64,000 nt of DNA from Marinirhabdus sp963799365 (lineage in GTDB: Bacteria > Bacteroidota > Bacteroidia > Flavobacteriales > Flavobacteriaceae). How positions within the stretch are numbered: position 1 is the stretch's first letter; every line of letters begins with the position of its first letter. Below, piece by piece: positions 53,020-60,698 of the stretch. Position numbers and translations under genes: made by a program. Under the pieces are notes generated by a model. The model ran no database searches. It was given only the letters and a program-made list of their open reading frames with translations, and had not been told where the DNA came from. The stretch is from assembly GCA_963799365.1 (NCBI GenBank), contig CAWCWV010000016.1, forward strand, positions 124,001 through 188,000, read 5' to 3'.

Positions 53020-53853
53020 TCAATTATCCATAAACCTTAAAACCTCTTCATACCTATTACTCCAAGGCCAAACATACTGCGTAATCATGGGTACGTGCTT
53101 TTTATTGAGTATGTCAAACTCCACTTCAGGTTGAAACTGATGTAGGCCTTTTAAAAACCGTCTGTTGGCAGTGTCAATGGATTTGTAAGTTTTACATCCC
53201 AAATAAATTTTGAACTTCGGGCTGTCTTTACCCAAAAAGTAAATAGGGGAGGCATCTTTCCATGCTTCTGGGTTCGCTGTCCAAGTGGTTAGATAATTGT
53301 CTTTTTCTGTTGGTGGGTTTTCTTGCAGGTAATGGAACATATCCAGCGCTGCAGCATCGTTTAGGATAATACCGGAGATACTTTTAGGGTCAATGCCATA
53401 TTTGGGATTCAATGTAGCTAACGCTACTAAATGACCTCCAGCCGAGTGTCCAGTAAGGTAGATTTGTGAAGGATTGCCACCGTAATTCCCAATATTGTTT
53501 TGCGTCCAACTAATGGCTTCGGCAATCTGTTGCGCCATGGTATCGTAATTGGCAGCAGGGCTTAGGGTGTAGTCGGGGAGTACTGTAACTACATCGTGCT
53601 TGGTAAAATTGCGTCCAAAGAAACCGTAGAGTTCTTTACTACCACTATTCCAGTTACCGCCATATACATAAATAAGTACAGGGCGCTTGGTTTCACTTTG
53701 TTTTCTTGGTGTGAAAATATTTAGGGTAGGGATGCTACCGTTGGTTTCTATTTGCAACTCTGGTTGGCTGAGGTAGGAGAGGTTGCTATGTTTTTTAACA
53801 GCACAGCTTGTAAGTAATAGTGTAGTTAGGGCTATTAGTAGTAGGGGGCGCAT
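53020..53853 (-). CDS. Alpha/beta-hydrolase lipoprotein (carboxylesterase/BD-FAE-like)
   Basis: 277 residues with lipobox LTSC. The oxyanion-hole region is LIYVYGGNWNSGSKE (HGG-like, GGNW), the nucleophile elbow is TGHSAGGHLVAL around residue 135, and the acid and His fall in the C-terminal part (KKHVPMI near 255). It fits the Bacteroidota esterase group related to kynurenine formamidase and feruloyl esterases; a small ester substrate is likely. It is monocistronic. Confidence 0.85.
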   Translation of the reverse strand: MRPLLLIALTTLLLTSCAVKKHSNLSYLSQPELQIETNGSIPTLNIFTPRKQSETKRPVLIYVYGGNWNSGSKELYGFFGRNFTKHDVVTVLPDYTLSPAANYDTMAQQIAEAISWTQNNIGNYGGNPSQIYLTGHSAGGHLVALATLNPKYGIDPKSISGIILNDAAALDMFHYLQENPPTEKDNYLTTWTANPEAWKDASPIYFLGKDSPKFKIYLGCKTYKSIDTANRRFLKGLHQFQPEVEFDILNKKHVPMITQYVWPWSNRYEEVLRFMDN

Positions 53854-54041
53854 AAAGTGTTTTGTTTAAAATAGAAAATAGAGGAAAGAAGTAAGACTAC
53901 AAGCCACAAACTTTCATATTCAAAGATACCTGCTATTGCAATTGTAATCCGTTAAAGGAATGGTAAGGTTGCAGGAGGGATGTAGCATATATGTAATTGC
54001 ATCTTGAAAACATAGTATCTTTGTGATATAATCAAATTATT

Positions 54042-55286
54042 TTGAAAGAAATTGAACCTTACTTTCTTGCCCTTGCCTATGTAGGCTTTGCTATTTCCTT
54101 AATGGCCTTTATACCCGTGTATTCTAAAAAAATTAAAATTACCTATATCATTCCACTACTCTTATTGGGGATGGCACTTTATTTTTTAGAGGCACCTTTA
54201 CCTTGGCCAGATCCCTTATGGGAATTGGAGTTCGGGAAAATAGTTAGTGAGGTGATTGTGATCATAAGTTTAATGACGGCAGGACTCAAAATAGGTACCA
54301 GCTATACATGGAAAGATTGGAAAAAACCATTGTCCCTTATTGCCATTACCATGCCTTTATTTATGCTGGCAGTATTTGCAATAGGCCATTTTTTGTTAGG
54401 TCTTAATGGTCCGGTGGCATTATTGTTAGCAGCCATTCTCGCACCTACCGATCCTGTGCTGGCAAGCGAAATGCAACTGGAAGAACAACAGGATTTAGGT
54501 GAAAAAAATACTGGACTCCGCTTTACGCTTACTGCTGAAGCAGGTATCAACGACGGATTGGCATTTCCGTTTGTATTTCTGGCTATTATTTGGAGTGAGG
54601 CTTCAAGTTTTGCTGCCATAGATTGGGCGCACTTTTTTGGCTATTATGTGGTCTTTAAAATTATTGCAGGCTGTATTGTTGGAGCCTGTATAGGATTTGT
54701 ATATAGTTATGCCGTAGCATATCATTCAGCTGAAAACCAGAAATACATCTTAAATGGCTTTATAGCTGTTGCGCTTACTTTCTTTTCCTATGGAATTGCT
54801 GAAGGGTTAGGAACCTATGGATTTCTAAGTGTTTTTGCTACAGGTGTTTGTATGCAGTACAAGAAAAATAAAGAGAAAAAAAATAATATAAATACCAATA
54901 TGCTCAATTTTATTGAAGAAACCGAAAAGCTACTGGTAGCACTTTGGACTATTTTCTTTGGAGGAGCCGTAGTATCTGGTATTTTATCGTATACCGATAT
55001 ATGGGGAATTATAGCCAGCCTCGTCTTTGTTATCATTTTAAGACCTCTTTTTGGATATCTTGCTATGCGTACCACCAATTTTTTAAAGGCAAAAAAATGG
55101 GCAATTGGTTTCTTCGGAATTAGAGGGATTGGTAGTTTTTTCTATTTAAGCTATGCCATATTACACGGAAATTTTTCAGCATACGACGAACTCTTCGGGA
55201 TTGTAAGTTATGTAATTCTATTTAGTATTATTATTCACGGGTTAACCAGTCTTCGGGTGATCGATTATTTTAAGAACAGCGCATAG
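54042..55286 (+). CDS. CPA1-type cation:proton antiporter, TTG start
   Basis: 414 residues with about 12 membrane helices. Translation must begin at the TTG at 54042 (LKEIEPYFLALAYVG), 19 nt downstream of a TATCTTTG -7 box at 54016-54023. The transport-site motifs are AAILAPTDPVLASE (Asp in the unwound helix) around residue 145 and EAGINDGLAFPFVF (Asp) around 165, as in NhaP-like exchangers. The role is Na+ or K+/H+ exchange at the inner membrane. No regulatory C-terminal domain is present. Confidence 0.88.
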   Translation: MKEIEPYFLALAYVGFAISLMAFIPVYSKKIKITYIIPLLLLGMALYFLEAPLPWPDPLWELEFGKIVSEVIVIISLMTAGLKIGTSYTWKDWKKPLSLIAITMPLFMLAVFAIGHFLLGLNGPVALLLAAILAPTDPVLASEMQLEEQQDLGEKNTGLRFTLTAEAGINDGLAFPFVFLAIIWSEASSFAAIDWAHFFGYYVVFKIIAGCIVGACIGFVYSYAVAYHSAENQKYILNGFIAVALTFFSYGIAEGLGTYGFLSVFATGVCMQYKKNKEKKNNINTNMLNFIEETEKLLVALWTIFFGGAVVSGILSYTDIWGIIASLVFVIILRPLFGYLAMRTTNFLKAKKWAIGFFGIRGIGSFFYLSYAILHGNFSAYDELFGIVSYVILFSIIIHGLTSLRVIDYFKNSA

Positions 55287-55342
55287 TGAATTTAGATGAT
55301 GGGTTATGAAGTATTGGACTTTTTAGTAATATCCATCAACCA

Positions 55343-55741
55343 TTAATTAGAACATTTGACCTTCCAAAACACCCAGGCAAAAAACAATCCAAACAAAAGG
55401 TCATTGGCGCCGTAGATGGTGTAGAAAATTCCTGCAAAAGTATCCTGCTCATACACAGCCGAAAGCGAATTGTTGAAAAACCAAATCAAATACACACTCA
55501 CATATATAAGTTTCTCCAAAACGAAAACTGCAATAAGCCAAGGCACAGCTTCGTAACGCTTGCGTACTGCTATATATGCCAATCCCCACAAGATAATAGC
55601 AATCAGTCCAAAATACCCCATAATGACGGGCTGGGTATTCAACAAGACCTCGTTGGTAAATAGTTTAGAAAATAGTAAAACACCTAAAATATTGCTAAGG
55701 CCAGCTACTAGAAAGCCTTTAGAAATGGTATTTTGTTTCAT
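55343..55741 (-). CDS. Small four-helix membrane protein, unknown
   Basis: 132 residues with four hydrophobic segments (FLVAGLSNILGVLLF, GYFGLIAIILWGLAYIAV, VPWLIAVFVLEKLIYVSVYLI and the C-terminal FGLFFAWVFWKV). No recognised motif; similar proteins are common in Bacteroidota. It has no obvious partner gene. Confidence 0.72.
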   Translation of the reverse strand: MKQNTISKGFLVAGLSNILGVLLFSKLFTNEVLLNTQPVIMGYFGLIAIILWGLAYIAVRKRYEAVPWLIAVFVLEKLIYVSVYLIWFFNNSLSAVYEQDTFAGIFYTIYGANDLLFGLFFAWVFWKVKCSN

Positions 55742-55765
55742 AGGGATGGCTTTATTTCATATCTT

Positions 55766-55812
55766 ATAAAAAACCACATTTTAGTGAAATTATTTTCCAT
55801 TATTAAATGTGG
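55766..55812 (-). terminator. Intrinsic terminator of tiny-protein cluster 2
   Basis: On the minus strand, CCACATTT (55812-55805) pairs with AAATGTGG (55781-55774) and is followed by six T. It lies 25 nt downstream of the 42-residue gene. Confidence 0.8.
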
Positions 55813-55836
55813 ATGTCTTCTTATTGTTTTAATAAG

Positions 55837-55965
55837 TTATTCTTTATTATCTCCCTTATTGTTGCTGTTCTTAATGTCCTTTTTTTCTTGTTCGGTCAAT
55901 TTTTCAGCGTGAGGAATGGGATGCTTTCCTTGTGTGTCTGAATAGTTTGATTTGTCCTTGTCCAT
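55837..55965 (-). CDS. Tiny charged, predicted disordered protein (42 aa)
   Basis: ATG at 55965. The product begins MDKDKSNYSDTQGKHPIPHA and ends in Lys/Asn/Glu residues; no Cys or Trp. It is followed by a proper terminator and preceded, 56 nt upstream, by another tiny gene. Its length equals that of the 43862-43990 product. Function unknown; a stress-related hydrophilin is a guess. Confidence 0.6.
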   Translation of the reverse strand: MDKDKSNYSDTQGKHPIPHAEKLTEQEKKDIKNSNNKGDNKE

Positions 55966-56021
55966 GATATTTTGATTTAAGTTTATTAATTGGTTTCTAT
56001 GTATTTCGATTGTCGTGAAAA

Positions 56022-56180
56022 TTAGTCTTCTTCAGAGGTTGGATATTTTGGTTTAAAACCGTCTTCTTTAGATTGATCTTTTTCACTGTGAACACTTTTA
56101 CTGCCTCGAGCCGTTTTAGTGCTGGAATCTGGAATAGTTTTACTTCCTTTACTTTGATTACTTTCTGCTTTCTTGCTCAT
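56022..56180 (-). CDS. Tiny Ser/Lys-rich, predicted disordered protein (52 aa)
   Basis: ATG at 56180. The product starts MSKKAESNQSKGSKTIPDSS and continues Ser/Lys/Asp-rich with a more acidic end; it lacks Cys and Trp. Its length equals that of the 43691-43849 product. The promoter contains the palindrome shared with cluster 1. Genes of this kind are easily missed by automatic calling. Confidence 0.6.
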   Translation of the reverse strand: MSKKAESNQSKGSKTIPDSSTKTARGSKSVHSEKDQSKEDGFKPKYPTSEED

Positions 56181-56237
56181 AACGATGGTATTTTTACTTC
56201 ACACATATATGTGAATATGGGTTACTTTTTCTTTTTA

Positions 56238-56303
56238 TAAAGCTACATTCAATAAATGGCTTTTCGAATTTTAATAACGGTATTTAACATTGCTGTGTTA
56301 AGA
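56238..56303 (-). promoter_or_regulatory. Palindrome TCTTAACA-N6-TGTTAAA with -7 box, upstream of tiny-protein cluster 2
   Basis: On the minus strand the inverted repeat spans 56303-56283 and its TGTTAAA core ends 37 nt before TAGCTTTA (56245-56238). This is the same gap as in the promoter at 43600-43665. On the opposite strand the palindrome also lies 65 nt upstream of a TACCTTTA box (56369-56376) of the FAD oxidoreductase gene, so it might serve both directions. Confidence 0.5.
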
Positions 56304-56391
56304 AATTCAGAAATTCCAAAAAGGTTAATCTTTATATAAAGTGAATTCTTCTTAGGTTAGTATTGCTGTACCTTTAATTAAAATTTCTCCT

Positions 56392-57594
56392 ATGGACATC
56401 CGTACCAATGAGCCCTTTTGGCTGATTAAAAACGCCCTGCCTGAAAGCTATCCTTCGCTCAAGAGCGATCTGGAAACTGAAGTTGTCATTCTCGGCGGTG
56501 GTATCACAGGCGCATTGATTGCCTACCAGTTACTTCAGGAAAAATATAAAGTAGTACTGCTGGAAAAGCGGGATGTCTTTAATGGCAGTAGTGCTGCGAG
56601 TACCGCTATGTTGCAATATGAAGTAGATGTTCCGCTGCACCAATTAATAGAGCAGGTTGGTCTTACAGTAGCAGTTTCAAGTTATAAGGAGTGCGAGAAA
56701 GCCATTTTCAGCTTAGAGAAACTGGTGAAAAATATTAAAAGCGAATGCGATTTTCAGCGAAAGAAGAGTGTGTATTTTACCACGAGTAAGAAAGATATTG
56801 CATTCCTAAAAGATGAATACGAAGCCAGAAAAGAACACGGATTTAAAGTTTCCTGGCTGGAAGCTGAAGCAGTACAAGCCTTAGGTATTGAAAAAGGACG
56901 GGCTGCCATTCTTTCCACTTCTGGCGCGTGTATGGATCCTTATAAATTTACTCAGGATCTCCTGCAGGTTTGTGTAGCTAAAGGCCTTACCATTTATGAC
57001 CGGACCGAAGTGACATCCATCACTCATAAAGAAGATACTATTCAGCTTAAGACTAAAGAGGGCCAAATAGTGACTACAACACATGTGGTGCATTGTACGG
57101 GCTATGAAAGTTTACAAACGCTAGAGGAAGATATTGTAGCTTTAAAAAGCACTTATGCCATGGCTTCGGAAGTAGTACCGAAACTTCCTGCTACCTTCAA
57201 GAAGTATATATTCTGGGATACTTCCAAACCCTACTTATATTTTAGAGATACTCCCGAAGGTAGAATTATTATGGGGGGTGGCGATGAAAAGTTTAAAAAT
57301 GCAAGCGCACGGGATGGCCTGCTTCCGAAAAAAGAAAAAGTACTAACAAAAGCAAGCAACGAAACCTTCCCTGAAATTCCTTTTATCCTAGACTATTCCT
57401 GGGCAGGGACTTTCGGCGAAACCAAAGATGGCCTTCCCTATATAGGCAAACCAGACCCAACAAAAAGGGAGCATTATGTCCTTGGGTTTGGAGGGAATGG
57501 GATCACCTTTAGCGTCATGGGAATGCAAGCCATTGGCGCGAGTTTGGAAGGAATTCCACATCCGTTTTTAGAATATTATAAGTTTGAGAGGTAA
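56392..57594 (+). CDS. FAD-dependent oxidoreductase (DAO family)
   Basis: 400 residues. After an N-terminal segment with EPFWLIKNALP, the Rossmann motif VVILGGGITGALIAYQLL (residues of about 31-48) binds FAD, and LLEKRDVFNGSSAASTAML follows. Later FHCTGYES-like VVHCTGYES, then GYSF-type SWAGTFGETKDGLPYIG and LGFGGNGITFSVMGM, close the FAD site. DAO-family enzymes oxidise amines or amino acids; some relatives carry a C-terminal Rieske domain, which is absent here. Substrate unknown. Confidence 0.85.
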   Translation: MDIRTNEPFWLIKNALPESYPSLKSDLETEVVILGGGITGALIAYQLLQEKYKVVLLEKRDVFNGSSAASTAMLQYEVDVPLHQLIEQVGLTVAVSSYKECEKAIFSLEKLVKNIKSECDFQRKKSVYFTTSKKDIAFLKDEYEARKEHGFKVSWLEAEAVQALGIEKGRAAILSTSGACMDPYKFTQDLLQVCVAKGLTIYDRTEVTSITHKEDTIQLKTKEGQIVTTTHVVHCTGYESLQTLEEDIVALKSTYAMASEVVPKLPATFKKYIFWDTSKPYLYFRDTPEGRIIMGGGDEKFKNASARDGLLPKKEKVLTKASNETFPEIPFILDYSWAGTFGETKDGLPYIGKPDPTKREHYVLGFGGNGITFSVMGMQAIGASLEGIPHPFLEYYKFER

Positions 57595-57724
57595 GCTACT
57601 TTTTATAGGTAGGCTTTCTAAGGTTATTACTATTTTTAAACATAATAAAACAGTATTGCGATGGTCGTACTATCTGCTGCACTACTGAATTACAGGTACT
57701 ATATCAACATTAAAATCTATCATT

Positions 57725-58249
57725 ATGGAAAATTGGTTATACGCATCGCTCCCTACGCTCTTAAAAGTGTTAGTGTCGGTTATTTTTATATTTACTACAA
57801 TCATTATTATTACACGAATTTCTGGATTACGGACCTTTGCAAAAATGTCTAGTTTCGATTTTGCCAGTACCATTGCTGTGGGTTCCATCCTTGCAACGGT
57901 TGTCTTAAATACAAATACCTCCTTATTAAAAGGTGCGCTTGCTTTGGGTGGAATCATTGCGTTTCAGACGTTGTTTTCCTTTGCTATTAGAAAATCGGAA
58001 GGACTTAAGGCGCTTTTCACCAATAAGCCTATGTTATTAATGCGTAATTGCACCATATTGTACGAGAATTTAAAGAAAACAAATATGGGGGAAGACGATC
58101 TTATTGCGAAACTACGGGAGGCGAATGTTATCGATTTTGATGAAGTATTAGCCGTGGTGTTAGAATCAACTGGTGATGTCTCGGTATTACATACTTCTGA
58201 AGATAAAAAGTTGATGGGTAAACTCTTACAGGGCGTTAAAACTGAATAG
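57725..58249 (+). CDS. DUF421 domain membrane protein (YetF-like)
   Basis: 174 residues. Two or three N-terminal membrane helices (LLKVLVSVIFIFTTIIIIT) lead into RISGLRTFAKMSSFDFASTIAVGS, a near-invariant DUF421 sequence, then a small cytoplasmic domain (LMRNCTILYENLKKTNMGEDDL). Similar YetF/YdfS proteins are sporulation or stress-associated in Bacillus; function unknown. Its stop is 2 nt from the stop of the convergent HAD gene. Confidence 0.87.
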   Translation: MENWLYASLPTLLKVLVSVIFIFTTIIIITRISGLRTFAKMSSFDFASTIAVGSILATVVLNTNTSLLKGALALGGIIAFQTLFSFAIRKSEGLKALFTNKPMLLMRNCTILYENLKKTNMGEDDLIAKLREANVIDFDEVLAVVLESTGDVSVLHTSEDKKLMGKLLQGVKTE

Positions 58250-58251
58250 TA

Positions 58252-58908
58252 TTAAACAATATCTTTTACCTGCTCGTATCCAATTTCAGAAAAACTAGAC
58301 ACCACCATATTGGCGTTGCTATAATCCTGATCGGTACTGTGTTTGCTATCGTAACCAACTACATAAATCCCAGCATCGTTAGCGGCTTTAATGCCATTGC
58401 TGGAGTCTTCAATTACCATACAATACTCGCGTGGTTGCCCAGCGGCTTGGGCAGCTTTTATAAAGATCTCGGGATGGGGTTTGCTTTTTTCCAGATCGGC
58501 TCCGCTTAGTTTGGCTACAAAGTATTGGTCTAAGTCGAACCGCTCAAAGATTCTGTCAATATTAGGCATGGAAGCCGAAGACGCCAGCACGAGGGTTAGT
58601 CCGTTGTTATGGTAATCTTGTATCAAGTCCAAAACCCCGTCCAATAGTTGCAGCGTATCGTCGTTATCAAAAAGGTGCTTAAAGTGTTTGCGTTTGCATT
58701 TTACTAAGGTTTCTGGTGCTTCGGAAAGCTGAAAGTGCTCCACCAATTCTTTACAAATATTCAACGTAGCTTGTCCTGTAAAGCCTGTATACATTTCTTC
58801 AGTAACAGCGATGTTCATATCGTTAAACATCATAAAATAGGCCTTGCGGTGCAGGGGTTCGGTGTCTACTATTACTCCGTCCATGTCGAATAGTACTGCT
58901 TTTAGCAT
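58252..58908 (-). CDS. HAD family phosphatase (beta-phosphoglucomutase-like)
   Basis: 218 residues from the ATG at 58908 (MLKAVLFDMDG); the extension to 58974 lies upstream of the normal N-terminus. HAD motif I is FDMDGVIVDTEPLH, motif II is LASSASM near 105, motif III is the Lys in KSKPHPE near 137 and motif IV is VIEDSSNGIKAA near 160. The PGMB-type cap and DMDG pattern suggest beta-phosphoglucomutase or a small sugar-phosphate phosphatase. Confidence 0.9.
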   Translation of the reverse strand: MLKAVLFDMDGVIVDTEPLHRKAYFMMFNDMNIAVTEEMYTGFTGQATLNICKELVEHFQLSEAPETLVKCKRKHFKHLFDNDDTLQLLDGVLDLIQDYHNNGLTLVLASSASMPNIDRIFERFDLDQYFVAKLSGADLEKSKPHPEIFIKAAQAAGQPREYCMVIEDSSNGIKAANDAGIYVVGYDSKHSTDQDYSNANMVVSSFSEIGYEQVKDIV

Positions 58909-59248
58909 ATTTTTAGATGATTGGTTAAATAAGTGTGTAAAGGTAAGATTATGCTTTGGAAATCTGTAATCCAAAATAAACTTTGATTTCTTTCCACTTC
59001 CTGTATCGGACGAAATTTTCTATAGTAAGCAATGCATAAGACATAAAATAGAAAGCATTCAGTACGCCAAAGACTTAAGCTTTCTAGGGACTAGCAGCGA
59101 AATGTATAAAAGGATATTGCATCACTCTTTCATGGAATCTTGCAGCCTGATATGTTAAGTAAATAGGGTGCTGGGTAACCAAGTTTGAAAAATTAATCAA
59201 TGCCTATTGAGCTTTAAAAGTAAATTGAATTATAATATAAGTCACTAA

Positions 59249-59328
59249 TTACCCAGTTACCCAGTTACCCAGTTACCCAGTTACCTATTTAACCAATTCC
59301 CCAATTCCCCAATTCCCCAATTCACCAA
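59249..59328 (-). repeat. Octanucleotide tandem array G (plus strand TTACCCAG x4, then variants to TTCCCCAA x3)
   Basis: Ten 8-nt units in phase: four TTACCCAG, then TTACCTAT and TTAACCAA, three TTCCCCAA and one TTCACCAA. On the minus strand it is a CTGGGTAA/TTGGGGAA repeat beginning 16 nt after the four-helix gene stop. It is the only 8-nt array seen; the seven others have period 7. The rest of the 58909-59344 gap holds no gene. Confidence 0.9.
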
Positions 59329-59344
59329 CTCACTTCCTTATATC

Positions 59345-59779
59345 TTATAGATGTTCACTAACTTTTTTGTGCCAGGCGATATGTTCTTCCAGAGTAATTT
59401 TAAGATTAGCCATAGCATCGTCCAATTGGATGTAAGCTACGTCGCATAATTTTGCACATTTCTCGTGTTCCTGAGATAGGTTTTTTTCTAGGTCTTTATC
59501 ATTGTCTAAGCCCAAAGAAGACTTAATATCTTCCCAGCCCATTTCTATTGCATTTGCAAGGGTTCTATTAAGCTGTAGCTGAGCTTCCGGTACGTAAGTT
59601 TTAAAATCGTGTACCAGTTGCAGGCTAAAAAACCGATGCATGTCTGCGTGCTGTCGGAGCATACCTTTAAGTGTAGCATTTTCTGCTACCACCGAAAACG
59701 AGAGGAACTTTGCGTTGAGGTCGTTATGTTTGGTAACAAGTTTATTGATAATTTCGGTAATGTCTTTGTGGGTTTCCAT
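59345..59779 (-). CDS. PA2169-like four-helix-bundle protein (DUF2383 family)
   Basis: 144 residues, helical throughout (DITEIINKLVTKHNDLNAKF, LRQHADMHRFFSLQLVHDF, RTLANAIEMGWEDIKSSLG), with the same GWEDIKSSL / RTWIDIKSSL hallmark as the product at 43007-43495, showing common ancestry. Ferritin-like fold expected; role unknown. It begins 4 nt after the MscS gene stop, so the two are probably co-transcribed with the SLC13 gene. Confidence 0.75.
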   Translation of the reverse strand: METHKDITEIINKLVTKHNDLNAKFLSFSVVAENATLKGMLRQHADMHRFFSLQLVHDFKTYVPEAQLQLNRTLANAIEMGWEDIKSSLGLDNDKDLEKNLSQEHEKCAKLCDVAYIQLDDAMANLKITLEEHIAWHKKVSEHL

Positions 59780-59783
59780 GGAT

Positions 59784-60698
59784 TTACTCTTTATGTTTAT
59801 TATTTTGGATGGGCATCATAATAGTGTGTATTGGGAAAGGAATCTCAATACCGTGTTGCTTACATACATCGTTAATTACTAAGATAGCTTCATCCTGCGC
59901 TGCGTACATCTGGCTTTTCTTTATATAATCTATCCAGAAACGTACTTTAAAGTTAATGGAACTATCGCCAAATTCGGTGTAATAAAATTCTATTTTTTCA
60001 TCTATTTGCTGCGGAAAGCTGGCTTCAATAGTTTTCGTGATGAGCTGTTTTACTACTCTAAGGTCGCTACCATAGGCAACTTTGCTACTAACTGAAATAC
60101 GCCCACGAGGATCCAGGCTGTAGTTTACAAAAGGTTCTTCTATAAACTTGCTATTAGGCATAATAACATATTTATTATCTGGTTGCCGTAGGACCAGGTT
60201 GCGAAGACTAATTTCATGAACAAATCCTGCATGGTCGCTCGTTTCAATAAAATCGCCTATCCTAATATTAGGTAAAAAAGAGAGCATTACCCCAGAAAAG
60301 GTATTGCTAAGTGTACCTTGTAATGCCAAACCAATAGCGAGTGCTACAACCCCGGCACCTGCAAGAATTGAGGTTAAAGCCTTATCGAGATCTAAAATCC
60401 CCAACGTAAGGAAAAAACCAATCAGGAGGACAGCACCGTAGACCATTTTGGCAATAATCCTACGTACAGATCGATTTGCCATATGTTTTCTAAGAATACG
60501 AAGGAGCATGTTTTTTATAAACTTAGCCAGTATAAAAAACAGAATAATAACTACAATGGCGACTCCTATATTAGGCAGTTTTATAATAAAAGCTTCCCAC
60601 CAGCCCAGCAATGTATTTGAAAGCGTAGCAACAATGCCCTCGCTGGTGGTAGTGTTTTCTTGAGTTGTTTGAACTGAAAATAACATATTATAGGGCAT
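59784..60698 (-). CDS. Mechanosensitive ion channel (MscS family)
   Basis: 304 residues from the ATG at 60698 or, less likely, the ATG at 60686; the longer form overlaps the upstream SLC13 stop by 11 nt. Three membrane helices (GVAIVVIILFFILAKFI, YGAVLLIGFFLTLGIL, AGAGVVALAIGLALQG) lead to the pore helix AIGLALQGTLSNTFSGVML and the beta domain GDFIETSDHAGFVHEISLRN. It opens on membrane tension and releases solutes during hypo-osmotic shock. The operon includes the four-helix protein downstream. Confidence 0.93.
   Translation of the reverse strand: MPYNMLFSVQTTQENTTTSEGIVATLSNTLLGWWEAFIIKLPNIGVAIVVIILFFILAKFIKNMLLRILRKHMANRSVRRIIAKMVYGAVLLIGFFLTLGILDLDKALTSILAGAGVVALAIGLALQGTLSNTFSGVMLSFLPNIRIGDFIETSDHAGFVHEISLRNLVLRQPDNKYVIMPNSKFIEEPFVNYSLDPRGRISVSSKVAYGSDLRVVKQLITKTIEASFPQQIDEKIEFYYTEFGDSSINFKVRFWIDYIKKSQMYAAQDEAILVINDVCKQHGIEIPFPIHTIMMPIQNNKHKE

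Noticed and set aside
57661..57852. 63-residue frame upstream of and within the DUF421 gene
   Set aside because: Overlaps the well-conserved DUF421 start in another phase; Tyr-rich shadow.
51717..59181. A 13-nt word TGCTGGGTAACCA occurring at 51717-51729 and 59169-59181
   Set aside because: With 64 kb of A/T-rich sequence several 13-mers are expected to repeat by chance; no further similarity around the two copies.
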